Notes: a model not told the origin generated them from the sequence alone. A DNA stretch of 64,000 nt from Yersinia hibernica (GCF_004124235.1 NZ_CP032487.1:1612001-1676000), one strand, 5' to 3'. Positions 49,829-59,826 are shown, counted from the first letter of the stretch. Translations and numbers: made by a program.

Positions 49829-50293
49829 ATGCAGATACGTTTGTGGATCTTTCTTATCAGTATGATCCTGGCCGGTTGTAGCAGCCATGCCCCGACACCA
49901 AGTGGTCACTTGTCTGATTCAATTGTGGTGGTTGCCAAGCTGAATGAGCAACTGCGCCAATGGGAGGGCACACCTTATCGTAATGGTGGGTTAGACCAAC
50001 GCGGCGTTGATTGTTCCGGTTTTGTTTACCGCACATTCCGTGATCGGTTTGACATGCAATTACCGCGTACCACTATCGCGCAAACCACCTTAGGCACCAA
50101 AGTCTCCCGCGATGAACTGATGCCGGGTGATTTAGTTTTCTTTAAAACCGGCAGTGGTCAGAATGGGTTGCACGTTGGTATTTATGATACCAATGATGAA
50201 TTTATCCATGCCTCAACCAGCAAAGGGGTAATTCGCTCTTCGCTGGAGAATGTTTACTGGAAACGGGTGTATTGGCAAGCGCGCCGCATGTAA
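49829..50293 (+). CDS. nlpC: NlpC, lipoprotein of the NlpC/P60 family
   Basis: A 154-residue probable endopeptidase cutting peptidoglycan stem peptides. Lipobox LAGC (Cys17), then the P60 fold: catalytic Cys in GVDCSGFVYRTF, His in NGLHVGIYDT, and the third polar residue region EFIHASTSKG. I started at MQIRLWIFLISM, giving the E. coli length. In E. coli it directly follows btuD; here it is ~250 nt after arnF. Confidence 0.92.
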   Translation: MQIRLWIFLISMILAGCSSHAPTPSGHLSDSIVVVAKLNEQLRQWEGTPYRNGGLDQRGVDCSGFVYRTFRDRFDMQLPRTTIAQTTLGTKVSRDELMPGDLVFFKTGSGQNGLHVGIYDTNDEFIHASTSKGVIRSSLENVYWKRVYWQARRM

Positions 50294-50384
50294 ACAGAGA
50301 ATTGCATCAATAGGCTGAACCGAAAGATATCTCTGCCGGTTATGTTATCTTAGTGGCTGCTTATTTTGCTTCGGAGCCGCGTTT

Positions 50385-51401
50385 ATGTCATCCCTTCGGT
50401 TACTCATTTCTGATTCTTATGATCCTTGGTTCAATCTGGCGGTAGAGGAGTGTATTTTCCGCCAAATGTCGCCGGATCAACGGGTTTTGTTTTTATGGCG
50501 CAATGCTAACACCGTGGTTATTGGCCGCGCGCAGAACCCATGGAAAGAGTGTAATACCCGGCGCATGGAGCAAGATGGTGTGAAGCTGGCGCGGCGTAGC
50601 AGCGGCGGCGGGGCAGTATTCCACGATTTGGGCAATACTTGCTTTACCTTTATGGCGGGTAAGCCGGAATATGATAAAACAATATCGACGCAAATTATTC
50701 TGAACGCATTAGCCTCCCTTGGTATCCAGGCCACCGCATCGGGGCGTAATGATTTAGTGGTGATGAGGGAGGATGGTGAACGAAAAGTTTCTGGCTCGGC
50801 TTACAAAGAAACTAAAGACCGTGGTTTTCATCACGGTACATTATTACTCAATGCTGACCTCAATCGCCTGGCTGATTATCTCAATCCAGACCCAAAAAAA
50901 TTACAGGCTAAAGGCATTACCTCCGTACGGTCGCGCGTGACTAACTTGGTGGAATTGTTACCGGGAATCGACCACGAAAAAATTTGCGCCGCCATTGAGC
51001 ATGCTTTCTTTGATTATTATGCTGAAAAAGTCTCGGCAGAAATAATCTCTCCGCAAGCATTACCCGACCTACCCGGTTTCACCGAACAATTTGCCCGGCA
51101 GAGTAGCTGGGAATGGAACTTTGGCCAGGCCCCGGCATTTAGTCATCTCGTCGATACCCGTTTTACCTGGGGCGGCATTGAACTGCATTTTGATGTATTG
51201 CACGGTGCAATTGATCGCTGCCAAATATTCACCGACAGCTTAAATCCGGCTCCGCTGGAGGCACTGGCGGAACGGCTACAGGGCGTGGTTTATCACCCCG
51301 ACCGCATTAATGCGGTGTGCTGGCAATTAAGTGATGATTTTCCCGAATCGCAAGCTGAACTGCTGCAAGTACGCCACTGGTTGGCGGAGGTATTACGCTA
51401 A
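50385..51401 (+). CDS. lplA: Lipoate-protein ligase A
   Basis: A 338-residue enzyme attaching scavenged lipoate to E2 and H subunits of 2-oxoacid dehydrogenases. The substrate loop [15 protein letters not shown] and the lysine motif GSAYKET are present, and the C-terminal accessory domain ([21 protein letters not shown]) is complete. The length matches E. coli LplA. It overlaps selO by one base (TAATG), which E. coli does not show at this site. Confidence 0.94.
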   Translation: MSSLRLLISDSYDPWFNLAVEECIFRQMSPDQRVLFLWRNANTVVIGRAQNPWKECNTRRMEQDGVKLARRSSGGGAVFHDLGNTCFTFMAGKPEYDKTISTQIILNALASLGIQATASGRNDLVVMREDGERKVSGSAYKETKDRGFHHGTLLLNADLNRLADYLNPDPKKLQAKGITSVRSRVTNLVELLPGIDHEKICAAIEHAFFDYYAEKVSAEIISPQALPDLPGFTEQFARQSSWEWNFGQAPAFSHLVDTRFTWGGIELHFDVLHGAIDRCQIFTDSLNPAPLEALAERLQGVVYHPDRINAVCWQLSDDFPESQAELLQVRHWLAEVLR

Positions 51402-52894
51402 TGTCCCCTGTAAAGAGCGCTGGACTCGACCAAGACTGCGGGGCGGATAATACGCCTCAGTTTGCTCACAGTTATGGGCAACAACTGAGCGGTTTTTATA
51501 CTCATTTACCGCCAACCCCGTTAAAAGGCGCGCGGCTGCTCTATCACAGTGAGCCGCTGGCCTGCGAGCTTGGGCTTGATGAAAGTTGGTTCCGCGCGCC
51601 CAAAACAGCAGTATGGGCAGGCGAGGCATTGTTAGCCGGCATGGCGCCCTTAGCGCAGGTCTACAGTGGTCATCAGTTTGGTCAGTGGGCGGGGCAGTTA
51701 GGTGATGGGCGCGGCATTTTGCTCGGTGAACAGCAACTCGGTGATGGGCGTCATATGGACTGGCATTTGAAAGGGGCTGGCCTAACCCCCTATTCTCGCA
51801 TGGGGGATGGCCGGGCGGTGCTGCGCTCAGTGGTGCGCGAGTTCTTAGCCTCGGAAGCTTTACACCACTTAGGTATTCCCACCAGCCGGGCATTGACCAT
51901 TGTGACCAGCGACCATCCGGTTTATCGCGAGCAAGCAGAGCGGGGGGCGATGTTGCTGCGGGTGGCGGAAAGTCATGTGCGTTTTGGCCATTTCGAGCAT
52001 TTTTACTACCGACAACAACCCGCGCAAGTCAAACAACTGGCCGATTATGTGATTGCCCGGCACTGGCCGCACTTGAGCGGGCAAGAAGAGTGCTATTGGC
52101 TGTGGTTTACTGAGGTGGTCAAGCGCACCGCGCGGTTAATGGCCCACTGGCAAACCGTGGGTTTTGCTCATGGAGTAATGAACACCGACAATATGTCGAT
52201 ACTGGGCATTACCATGGATTATGGCCCATTCGGTTTTCTTGATGATTATGTGCCCGGCTACATCTGTAACCATTCTGATCATCAAGGGCGCTATGCTTTT
52301 GATAATCAGCCCGCAGTGGCACTGTGGAACCTGCATCGGCTGGGGCAGGCGCTGTCGGATTTACTGACTGCGGCGCAGTTACAGCAGGCATTAGCGGCTT
52401 ATGAGCCAGAATTAATGGCAGCTTATGGCCAGCAAATGCGCGCTAAGCTAGGTTTTTTTGAGCATGATAGCCAGGATAATGACTTACTGACGGGCTTATT
52501 GAGTTTGATGATAAAAGAAGGGCGGGATTATACCCGCACTTTCCGCCTGCTCAGTGAGGTTGAAATCCACTCCGCGCATTCGCCATTGCGGGATGATTTT
52601 ATTGACCGGGCGGCTTTTGACGGTTGGTACCACCGCTATCGGGCCCGTTTGCAGCAAGAATCCATTGATGATGCAGCGCGCCAGCAATCCATGAAAGCGG
52701 TGAATCCTAAGTATATATTGCGTAATTATTTGGCGCAGTTGGCTATCGATAGCGCACAACAGGATGATATTCAGCCATTGCAACGTCTGCATCAGGCTTT
52801 GCAGCAACCTTTTGCTGATCAACCGGAGTTCAATGATTTAGCGGCATTGCCCCCAGATTGGGGGAAACATCTGGAAATTTCCTGTTCCAGTTAG
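51401..52894 (+). CDS. selO: SelO (YdiU), protein adenylyltransferase
   Basis: A 497-residue pseudokinase-fold enzyme that transfers AMP to proteins. Family stretches include [38 protein letters not shown] and the catalytic region [23 protein letters not shown]. The C-terminus ends in SCSS; in eukaryotic and some bacterial members this region carries a redox-active Sec/Cys. Translation is coupled to lplA by a one-base overlap. It sits between lplA and the convergent hemin genes. Confidence 0.92.
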   Translation: MSPVKSAGLDQDCGADNTPQFAHSYGQQLSGFYTHLPPTPLKGARLLYHSEPLACELGLDESWFRAPKTAVWAGEALLAGMAPLAQVYSGHQFGQWAGQLGDGRGILLGEQQLGDGRHMDWHLKGAGLTPYSRMGDGRAVLRSVVREFLASEALHHLGIPTSRALTIVTSDHPVYREQAERGAMLLRVAESHVRFGHFEHFYYRQQPAQVKQLADYVIARHWPHLSGQEECYWLWFTEVVKRTARLMAHWQTVGFAHGVMNTDNMSILGITMDYGPFGFLDDYVPGYICNHSDHQGRYAFDNQPAVALWNLHRLGQALSDLLTAAQLQQALAAYEPELMAAYGQQMRAKLGFFEHDSQDNDLLTGLLSLMIKEGRDYTRTFRLLSEVEIHSAHSPLRDDFIDRAAFDGWYHRYRARLQQESIDDAARQQSMKAVNPKYILRNYLAQLAIDSAQQDDIQPLQRLHQALQQPFADQPEFNDLAALPPDWGKHLEISCSS

Positions 52895-52902
52895 TCAGTA
52901 TG

Positions 52903-52929
52903 GGTGGCGGATTTAATATCTCCGCCACC
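52903..52929. terminator. Hairpin between convergent selO and hmuT
   Basis: Perfect stem GGTGGCGGA / TCCGCCACC with a nine-base loop. T-runs are poor, but both genes end within 30 nt of it. Confidence 0.5.
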
Positions 52930-52955
52930 GTATTTCCCGTTATTTATTCACGCAA

Positions 52956-53771
52956 TCAATTTGATTCTGCCGCCGCCCGCAGTTGTTTGAGGGTCGCCGG
53001 AGTGTGTAAGCCGAACCCCAGTAACGCCATATCATCCAGCACCAACAGCCGCTGTTGTCGACCTGCAGGGGTTAATGCCAGGCCGGGTAAGCGCCAGACA
53101 TTCTCACTGCCCTTAAGTGCAGCGACGCCATGGCGGGTCACAATCAGTAAATCAGGGGCGCTGGCAATGACTCCTTCTGACGATAACGGCCGATATCCGC
53201 TAAAGCCATCAATGGCATTGTTAAGCCCTGCCGCCTTGAACATACTGTCAGCCGCGGTATCCAAACCGGCCGCCAACGGGGGAATTCCGGCATGAACCAT
53301 GACAAACAAGGCTTTGACTGGCAGCGGTGTTGAAACCACACTCGCCAACTGCTGCTGGTAATCGGCTATCAGCTGCTGGCCTTGCTGCTCTTGATGCACG
53401 GCGGCGGCAATCTTTTGTATTTTATCAACCACTTTTTCCGGTGATTTATCCGCCGGAACATAGATAAGTTTGACCCCATAATCCTGAACTTGTCTTAATG
53501 CTCTGGATGGTGCCGCGCGCGCACTGCTCAACACCAGCGTGGGCTGTAGCGCAAGAATGCCCTCGGTATTGAGCAGCCGCATATAGCCGACATCGGGCAG
53601 CGCTCTCAGCGCCGCAGGGTTTAGGCTGGTACTATCCCGCCCGACAATAAGCTCGCCCGCCCCCAGCGCATAGACGATTTCAGCAACATCACCGCCAATG
53701 GTCACTATCCGCGGCGCGGCAATGCAATTCATTGAAATAACAAATGCAAGTATCGCGACCCATTTACTCAT
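52956..53771 (-). CDS. hmuT: HmuT, periplasmic hemin-binding protein
   Basis: A 271-residue class III substrate-binding protein (helical backbone) for hemin. The N-terminal signal is MSKWVAILAFVISMNCIA, and the mature part starts APRIVTIGGDVAEIVYALG. A heme-ligand tyrosine is likely in LPDVGYMRLL. It overlaps hmuS by 8 nt. It is the last gene of the cluster; selO follows on the opposite strand after 61 nt, so the permease HmuU and ATPase HmuV usually found next are not present here. Confidence 0.9.
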   Translation of the reverse strand: MSKWVAILAFVISMNCIAAPRIVTIGGDVAEIVYALGAGELIVGRDSTSLNPAALRALPDVGYMRLLNTEGILALQPTLVLSSARAAPSRALRQVQDYGVKLIYVPADKSPEKVVDKIQKIAAAVHQEQQGQQLIADYQQQLASVVSTPLPVKALFVMVHAGIPPLAAGLDTAADSMFKAAGLNNAIDGFSGYRPLSSEGVIASAPDLLIVTRHGVAALKGSENVWRLPGLALTPAGRQQRLLVLDDMALLGFGLHTPATLKQLRAAAESN

Positions 53772-54810
53772 CTCCAGAACCGATGGCCGGTAAGGCCGCA
53801 AGTTGTTGATGCCATTGACTTTGCTCAGATTGGCCTTCATCGCGCTGACCAAAGATTTGCACAATATGCTGACCTTGTTTGTCGAGCAATTCCAAGCTGG
53901 AGATAAAACCGTCTTTTGTCGGCTTGCGTGTCACCCAACTTTCACTGATGGCGTGGTGGTCTAAAGATAAATTAAACTGCGGGCCTTTCACTGTCACTTG
54001 CTGATTATCATCATTAATACCGAAGTCATTAATCACGCCAGTGAATATTTGCATGCAGCCGCTGTTACCCACGAACAGCATGATTTCATTCTGGCAAGCC
54101 TGCGCGGCATTCATTATTTGCAAAAATGCCTGATTATCGACCCGATACGCTAAGTCGTCGCCGACTGCCCGGAAAGCGTGTTTACGGCTGATATTGTGGC
54201 GCTTGAGCAGCATGAAAAATTGATGAATATCAGTCATTTTTCGCCAGTCAGCATCAATCATGGCATTGTCAATGGCAGGCACCGCGCTGGCGGTTTGCTC
54301 GGCGGGTTCTAATACCAGCAAGGGATTATGGGCAGTGCGATATTTGGCGACCAACGCCTGCCAGGCATCCTGATGAGTTTGCGGGGTGCAATCAATTCGA
54401 TGCGTCGCATTACCTTGCAAATCAAAGCACTGGATGCTGAGCCTTTCACCTTGCGGGGTGATTTCGCGCAGACTGAAAACCGCGCTCCAGTGGCGCAAGA
54501 ATAATCTCAAATCCAGGGCGCGCGGGTTAAGAATTAACCCGAGATGGCCATGCAGGCGTAAGTTACGATACTCGCCCATCACCTCATGCACGGCATGTTG
54601 ATTAGCCGTCATCGCGCGGGTGAGGCCGACATGCTCTAACGCGGTAAGCAAGGTAGTGGCGCTGATATCTAGCCGTTCAGCATCGTCACCCACGCGGGCG
54701 TGGGCCAGTTCCGCTTCACTGATATTTAGCCGGCGCGCGAGGTCTCGGGGGGAAAATTCGGGGTGAGTTTGCTTAGCGTTGAGGTAGCGTTGAGACAGTG
54801 TCATTTCCAT
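53764..54810 (-). CDS. hmuS: HmuS, cytoplasmic hemin-utilisation protein
   Basis: A 348-residue HemS/ChuX-family protein with two similar halves: SQRYLNAKQTHPEFSPRDLA begins the first, and MIDADWRKMTDIHQFFMLLKRHNISRKHAF the second. The family binds heme in the cytoplasm and is linked to heme degradation. An AAGGA site precedes the first ATG (54810). It lies between hmuR and hmuT, sharing 8 nt with hmuT. Start may also be at the third residue. Confidence 0.9.
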   Translation of the reverse strand: MEMTLSQRYLNAKQTHPEFSPRDLARRLNISEAELAHARVGDDAERLDISATTLLTALEHVGLTRAMTANQHAVHEVMGEYRNLRLHGHLGLILNPRALDLRLFLRHWSAVFSLREITPQGERLSIQCFDLQGNATHRIDCTPQTHQDAWQALVAKYRTAHNPLLVLEPAEQTASAVPAIDNAMIDADWRKMTDIHQFFMLLKRHNISRKHAFRAVGDDLAYRVDNQAFLQIMNAAQACQNEIMLFVGNSGCMQIFTGVINDFGINDDNQQVTVKGPQFNLSLDHHAISESWVTRKPTKDGFISSLELLDKQGQHIVQIFGQRDEGQSEQSQWHQQLAALPAIGSGDE

Positions 54811-54911
54811 TTATGTATTCCTTTATCATTGAGTGGCGCAGCGGCTATGGCTGCGACAGGGTTCCATTGCGCGATTTATTAGTCAGTTACCCGCGTTTAG
54901 TGGCTGAAAAA

Positions 54912-56909
54912 TCACCATTGATAGCTGACAAGCACCTTGGCATTGCGTCCATCCTGAGGGATGTTCTGCGGTGAGTAATATTCTTTATCAAAAGCATTGG
55001 CCAGCACCGCGGTTGCGGTGATCCCTTTGAATGTATTTTGCCCGTGGTAGCTGAGATAAAAGTCATGCACGGCATAACCGGCTTGTGGGTGATAGGGTTT
55101 GCCTGATGATAATTTGGCATCATTGTTGTTCATAAATTTAGTATTTCCTGCCATTGTCACTATCCAGCCGGTGCTTAAGCCACTGTTAGCAATAGGAATA
55201 TTCAGTTTGCTGGTCACCGTGTCGGGGTTGATGCTGTGAATAAATTGGCGGGTAGCAAGATTGATGCCGCGGGTGCGGTTATAGGCCAAGTTCCAGTCAA
55301 AGCGGCGGTGTTGATAATCCAGCGCCGCATCCCAGCCCCAGATTTTGCTGTGGGGGATATTGATGTAGGTTGAGGACTGAAAGTCGACGCTACTAGTAAT
55401 GCGGTCTTTGGCATCAATATGGAAATAGCTGGCTTTGAATTGCACCGCATCGTTATTGGTCAGTAAATCATCAAATTGCATACCCAAACCGGCTTCGCGG
55501 GTGACATTGGTTTCTGGTATTAAATGGGGGTTAGGCCGCCAATAGTTAATAAAAAAATGATGTGAGTCATTATAAAGTTCTGCCAATGTCGGGGTGCGGA
55601 AAGCTTGACTGTAAGCCCCGAACAGCATCAGCCAGTCAGTTGGGTTGATGGTGATTGCGCCGCGTGTTGACTGGTTTTTGGCCTCTTTATCCGTGAACCC
55701 TTGGCGGCTGTTTTGATAGCGGTCAACGCGGGTGCCGGCCAGTAACGTAATGGGCACATCGCGCAGGGTCACTTCATTTTGTAGCCAGCCGGAAGAGAAT
55801 TGGACTTCAGCCGGTGGAAAGCTGCGGGTAGTGCCAGTGGGAGTTTGTCGCTGGTGATAGCTTTCCACACCATAAGTCAGTAAATTTGCGGCCGGGCTGT
55901 GTGGCAACAGCGGGCTGCGATTCTCCAGTTTTATCCCCCGGGTCAGTTGCTTACGGCTGCCGTAACCCTCATGACGCACATCATCATTGACATTAATTTC
56001 AGAAACATAAAGTTGGCCGGTGGCATTCAGCCAGGAAAGATGTGGCGGTTGCAGGCGATAGGTGAGCTCGGCGTCGCGTTGGAGAGTCTTGCGCGCCATC
56101 ATCGGGCTTTTATTCCAGCGTGGATTTGGCGCACTTTGACTGGCCATTCGTGGTTCTAGGGCGCGGTTATGGTAATAGCGCAGGGCGGTAGTTAATGATT
56201 GGCCCGCAGGAAGGTAGGCGGTGCTCTTAATCAGCAGGTTATTAATGTCCTCATGATTTGGCGCGCTGAAACCATTGCTTTGACGTATGTTACCGGCTTT
56301 ACGTGTATTCAAAGCAATGAGTCCGTCCAGATTGTCAGTGCGGCCAAAAATAGACACTCCGACCCCTTGGCTATGATGAGCACTGGCACCCGCGCCACTG
56401 ACACGCAAACCAACGTGTTGATCTGCCGTCAGTAAATCGGCCGGATTGATGGTCTGGTAGGCAATCACACCGCCCATCGCGCCACTGCCATATAATGACG
56501 TCGCTGGGCTGCGAATGACCTTAATTTGTTTGATTAAAGCGGGGTCCAGGAAAGTGCCATTAAAATGTGCGCCTTTAATTCCTTGGCGGATGCCATCAAC
56601 CAACACCAAGACACCATACTGGTCATAACCTCTGATATTGACGTTCTGCCCATTGGTGCGGCCGGCCCCGGTGAGACTCACCCCGGGGACATGTTTGAGC
56701 ATCTCAGTGGCGGTTGTTGCTGTGTGCTTTTGTGGCAGTGAAGCATCAATGATGGTCAGCATACCGGGCGACTTAACACTGTCAGGCAGGGCCGCCGTCA
56801 CCGTCATATTGTCGTGGTGATGCCCAGACGATGGGCTGGCGGTTGTCACTGGGGACAACGCACAGGTAATAACCAAACTGCATGAAGATAAACGAAAGTA
56901 ATGCGGCAT
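54912..56909 (-). CDS. hmuR: HmuR/HemR, TonB-dependent hemin receptor
   Basis: A 665-residue outer-membrane receptor. The signal peptide is SCSLVITCALSPVTTASP; a TonB box region (DNMTVTAALP) and plug domain (ATEMLKHVPGVSLTGAGRTNGQNVNIRGYDQYGVLVLVDGIRQ) follow, then a 22-strand barrel ending VLVSYQW. The family motif FRAP/NPNL appears as AFRTPTLAELYN and RPNPHLIPE. It imports hemin or hemoproteins with TonB energy. It is downstream of hemP and upstream of hmuS, separated by 101 nt. Confidence 0.92.
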   Translation of the reverse strand: MPHYFRLSSCSLVITCALSPVTTASPSSGHHHDNMTVTAALPDSVKSPGMLTIIDASLPQKHTATTATEMLKHVPGVSLTGAGRTNGQNVNIRGYDQYGVLVLVDGIRQGIKGAHFNGTFLDPALIKQIKVIRSPATSLYGSGAMGGVIAYQTINPADLLTADQHVGLRVSGAGASAHHSQGVGVSIFGRTDNLDGLIALNTRKAGNIRQSNGFSAPNHEDINNLLIKSTAYLPAGQSLTTALRYYHNRALEPRMASQSAPNPRWNKSPMMARKTLQRDAELTYRLQPPHLSWLNATGQLYVSEINVNDDVRHEGYGSRKQLTRGIKLENRSPLLPHSPAANLLTYGVESYHQRQTPTGTTRSFPPAEVQFSSGWLQNEVTLRDVPITLLAGTRVDRYQNSRQGFTDKEAKNQSTRGAITINPTDWLMLFGAYSQAFRTPTLAELYNDSHHFFINYWRPNPHLIPETNVTREAGLGMQFDDLLTNNDAVQFKASYFHIDAKDRITSSVDFQSSTYINIPHSKIWGWDAALDYQHRRFDWNLAYNRTRGINLATRQFIHSINPDTVTSKLNIPIANSGLSTGWIVTMAGNTKFMNNNDAKLSSGKPYHPQAGYAVHDFYLSYHGQNTFKGITATAVLANAFDKEYYSPQNIPQDGRNAKVLVSYQW

Positions 56910-57024
56910 AAGCAGCTCTCCATATATTGTTTAATATAATCAATGGATTGCTAGCTTCCTTGGGACTAAATATCAGGTGGCTGGCGGGGTGAATATTGTT
57001 GACGGCAACAGCAATGACTAAAAG

Positions 57025-57204
57025 TTATTTTGTCAGTATGAGTTTCCCGGCTTTGGTTTGGCGCAAATAATAAATCTGGCCTCGGTGATTGATGGCCACC
57101 ACATCCTGTAACCCCAGCAATTGTTGGCTGTTAATGCATGAAAGTGGCACCGAGGAAAGCGCCGGGTCAGCGGAGTCTTGGGGGCGATATGTGGCTTTGT
57201 GCAT
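57025..57204 (-). CDS. hemP: HemP/HmuP hemin uptake protein
   Basis: A 59-residue protein just upstream of hmuR. It is shorter than a usual 60-aa cutoff and easily missed. The HemP pattern is visible: CINSQQLLGLQDVVAINHRG, then QIYYLRQTKAGKLILTK. HemP proteins act as regulators or co-factors of hemin-receptor expression in several bacteria. The Fur box at 57240 lies 35 nt upstream. It occupies the position of the E. coli ydiE gene, also a HemP homologue, next to aroH. Confidence 0.9.
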   Translation of the reverse strand: MHKATYRPQDSADPALSSVPLSCINSQQLLGLQDVVAINHRGQIYYLRQTKAGKLILTK

Positions 57205-57239
57205 AAGGTGCTTCTTGCGAGTTCAGATTATTGTAGATT

Positions 57240-57258
57240 GATAATGATTGTCATCTGC
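57240..57258. promoter_or_regulatory. Fur box of the hemP-hmuRST locus
   Basis: GATAATGATTGTCATCTGC matches 15 of 19 positions of the Fur palindrome. It is 35 nt before the hemP start, so iron repression of the hemin genes is expected. Confidence 0.75.
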
Positions 57259-57459
57259 ATCTGTGGCTGGTTTCAATCCTAATGTCTATTAGTTGTCATT
57301 CCAAAACCTTGTTTTTCATTATTTATTGATATTGTGGATGAACTGGCAGGATGAGAGATAGAAGACGGGAATGGTGGAGATAAATGCATTTGGGTGGGTG
57401 ATGGAATGGCCGCAAGGAAAAGGCCATGCCATCACAGTATGACGTCACGTTAATCGCAG

Positions 57460-58506
57460 TTAAAAGCGACTGCTGACCGCATCCGCCAATAAACTTAATA
57501 GCTGCTCAGTATCGGCCCAATTCAGACAAGGGTCAGTAATGGATTGCCCGTAAGTCAGAGTTTGGCCCGCCACAATTTTCTGGGTGCCCTCAATCAGGAA
57601 GCTTTCCGCCATCACACCGACGATAGCGGTGGAGCCCGCACGGATCTGCTGACCAATATCGGCGGCCACTTCCAGTTGGCGGCGATGCATTTTTTGGCAA
57701 TTACCGTGGCTGAAATCCACGACCAAATGTTCAGGTAAATCAAATTCACGTAAGCTATCACAAGCCGCGGCGATATCTGAGGCACCATAATTAGGGGTCT
57801 TGCCGCCCCGCATAATGATGTGCCCATGTGGATTGCCGCTGGTTTGATAAATGGTCATTTGGCCGGTTTTGTCCGGTGACAAGAACATATGACTGGCTTG
57901 GGCGGCCCGGATAGCATCAATGGCAATGCGGGTATTGCCATCAGTGCCATTTTTGAAACCAACCGGGCAGGAGAGGGCCGAGGCCATTTCGCGGTGGATC
58001 TGACTTTCGGTGGTTCGTGCGCCAATCGCGCCCCAGCTAATCAAATCGGCAATATATTGGCCCGTCACCATATCAAGGAATTCGGTTGCGGTCGGCAAAC
58101 CCAACTCATTGACGGCCAACAGCAGCCGACGCGCCATTTCTATCCCTAAATTGACCTGACATGAGCCATCGAGGGCCGGGTCTGAAATCAGCCCTTTCCA
58201 GCCGACCACGGTGCGCGGTTTTTCGAAATAAGTGCGCATGACAATTTCGAGACGGTCTTGGTAGCGCACCCGTAATACATTCAGCCGTGTTGCATAATCA
58301 ATTGCGGCATCCAGGTCGTGAATTGAACAGGGGCCAACCACCACCAGCAGACGGGCATCTTCCCCGGTCAATATTTTTTCAATGCGCTTACGTGACGCGG
58401 TCACGTTATCGGCAACAGCTTCAGAAATCGGTAACTTTTCCGCCAATTGTTGTGGCGTGACTAAGCTATCGATGCGCGCTGTCCGCAGTTCATCAGTTTT
58501 ATGCAT
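57460..58506 (-). CDS. aroH: 3-deoxy-7-phosphoheptulonate synthase, Trp-sensitive type
   Basis: A 348-residue DAHP synthase (class I) catalysing the first step of the shikimate pathway from PEP and erythrose-4-phosphate. It aligns throughout with E. coli AroH: ELRTARIDSLVTPQQLAEKL, GPCSIHDL, MRTYFEKPRTVVGWKGL, DFSHGNCQKMHRRQLE. The isoenzyme assignment rests on this and on the aroH-ppsR-ppsA context. No TrpR operator like that of E. coli was seen; a CRP-like palindrome lies 46 nt upstream. Confidence 0.92.
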   Translation of the reverse strand: MHKTDELRTARIDSLVTPQQLAEKLPISEAVADNVTASRKRIEKILTGEDARLLVVVGPCSIHDLDAAIDYATRLNVLRVRYQDRLEIVMRTYFEKPRTVVGWKGLISDPALDGSCQVNLGIEMARRLLLAVNELGLPTATEFLDMVTGQYIADLISWGAIGARTTESQIHREMASALSCPVGFKNGTDGNTRIAIDAIRAAQASHMFLSPDKTGQMTIYQTSGNPHGHIIMRGGKTPNYGASDIAAACDSLREFDLPEHLVVDFSHGNCQKMHRRQLEVAADIGQQIRAGSTAIVGVMAESFLIEGTQKIVAGQTLTYGQSITDPCLNWADTEQLLSLLADAVSSRF

Positions 58507-58551
58507 GAAAATTCTCTAAATCTGTTCTTCTCTGCGGCAGGAATACCGGGA

Positions 58552-58567
58552 AGTGATGGCGATCACA
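58552..58567. promoter_or_regulatory. CRP-like palindrome upstream of aroH
   Basis: On the minus strand TGTGATCGCCATCACT has the TGTGA-N6-TCAC(A) arrangement of a CRP site. It is 46 nt before the aroH start. No regulation of aroH by CRP is known to me. Confidence 0.4.
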
Positions 58568-58663
58568 ATAAACCAAAAACAAATGAATTCAACCGCCAGC
58601 ATCATGATTCATGGAAATTTTGCTGAAATAAACTGTAAACATATCGCCAGTGAATTATCCAAA

Positions 58664-59485
58664 TCAGAACATCCGGCGGCTGAGACCTAAAATATCCAGA
58701 ATTTTGGTTGAGATTTCCTCGACCGAATAGTTGGTGGAATTCAGATAGCGAATCTGATTTTTGCGAAACAGCGCCTCGACCTCGCCGACTTCCATCCGGC
58801 ACTGGCGCAGGGAGGCGTAGCGGCTGTTTTCCCGCCGCTCTTCACGAATGGCGGCCAGGCGCTCGGGGTTTATGGTTAAGCCGAACAATTTATGTTGAAA
58901 AGGTTTCAATGCCGCAGGAAGTTGCAAGTTGTCCATATCGTCGGCGATAAAAGGGTAGTTTGCGGCGCGAATACCAAATTGCATGGCCAAATACAGGCTA
59001 GTGGGGGTTTTACCGCAGCGGGAAACACCTAATAAAATCACTTGAGCTTGGTCGAGATTGCGCAGAGAAATGCCGTCATCATGCGCCAGTGCATAGTCGA
59101 TGGCGGCGATGCGCGCGTCATATTTGCTCAGATTACTTTCTGTTAACCCATGGGTGCGGTTGAGGATGGGTTGTGGTGATACCCCCAATTCGCCCTGCAG
59201 TGGGGCAACCAGTGCTTGCACGATATCTTGGCAAAATCCTTCACTGTGCTGAATGAGTTCACGAACTTCAGGGCTGATTATCGAATAGAAAACCAGCGGC
59301 CTGACCCCGGTTTGGCGATATATTTCATTGATTTTCTCACACACCTCTTGGGCGCGCGCCGCACTTTCAACAAAGGGCAGTGTAAAAGTGGTGGCCTTAA
59401 CCGGAAACTGCGACAAGACAGCATGGCCGAGAACTTCCGCCGTGATGGCCGTCCCATCTGAAATATAAAATACACTTCTTTCCAC
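58664..59485 (-). CDS. ppsR: PpsR, PEP synthase regulatory kinase/pyrophosphorylase
   Basis: A 273-residue DUF299 family protein. It inactivates PpsA by ADP-dependent phosphorylation and reactivates it by Pi-dependent dephosphorylation. The P-loop is [11 protein letters not shown] near residue 155. The start, [21 protein letters not shown], is conserved. It is divergent from its target ppsA, with a 341-nt spacer that carries a Cra-like site. Confidence 0.93.
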   Translation of the reverse strand: MERSVFYISDGTAITAEVLGHAVLSQFPVKATTFTLPFVESAARAQEVCEKINEIYRQTGVRPLVFYSIISPEVRELIQHSEGFCQDIVQALVAPLQGELGVSPQPILNRTHGLTESNLSKYDARIAAIDYALAHDDGISLRNLDQAQVILLGVSRCGKTPTSLYLAMQFGIRAANYPFIADDMDNLQLPAALKPFQHKLFGLTINPERLAAIREERRENSRYASLRQCRMEVGEVEALFRKNQIRYLNSTNYSVEEISTKILDILGLSRRMF

Positions 59486-59608
59486 ACGGACTCCTGAATG
59501 ATTTGCTAGCTAACTTTGTTGTTGATTATCTGTATCAGTGTGCCTTATTCAGCTTATCGGTAAAGAGTTTGCGGTCAGAATAGCCTGAAAATAACTTTTC
59601 TTGTTGGG

Positions 59609-59620
59609 TTGATCGATTCA
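59609..59620. promoter_or_regulatory. Cra (FruR) box in the ppsR-ppsA spacer
   Basis: On the minus strand TGAATCGATCAA fits the Cra consensus TGAAWCSNTHHW at every position. E. coli ppsA is Cra-activated. Distance to the ppsA ATG is ~210 nt. The spacer shows no gene. Confidence 0.5.
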
Positions 59621-59826
59621 CCTGTCCATGGGCTATGGATGATTGTGCTAGTCTGAAATCATCCCTTGCGCCATTGGGCTGTGCTGGGCGGCTGTGCTCG
59701 ATTCTCTGTGAGTCAGTTCATCCCGCAGGCTGGCTGCCCTAATGGCATCGGGTAGAGGCCTGATAACCTCTCACTGTACCCTACTGATCGTCCGTAACTA
59801 ATGACAATGTAAAAAGGATTGTTTCG

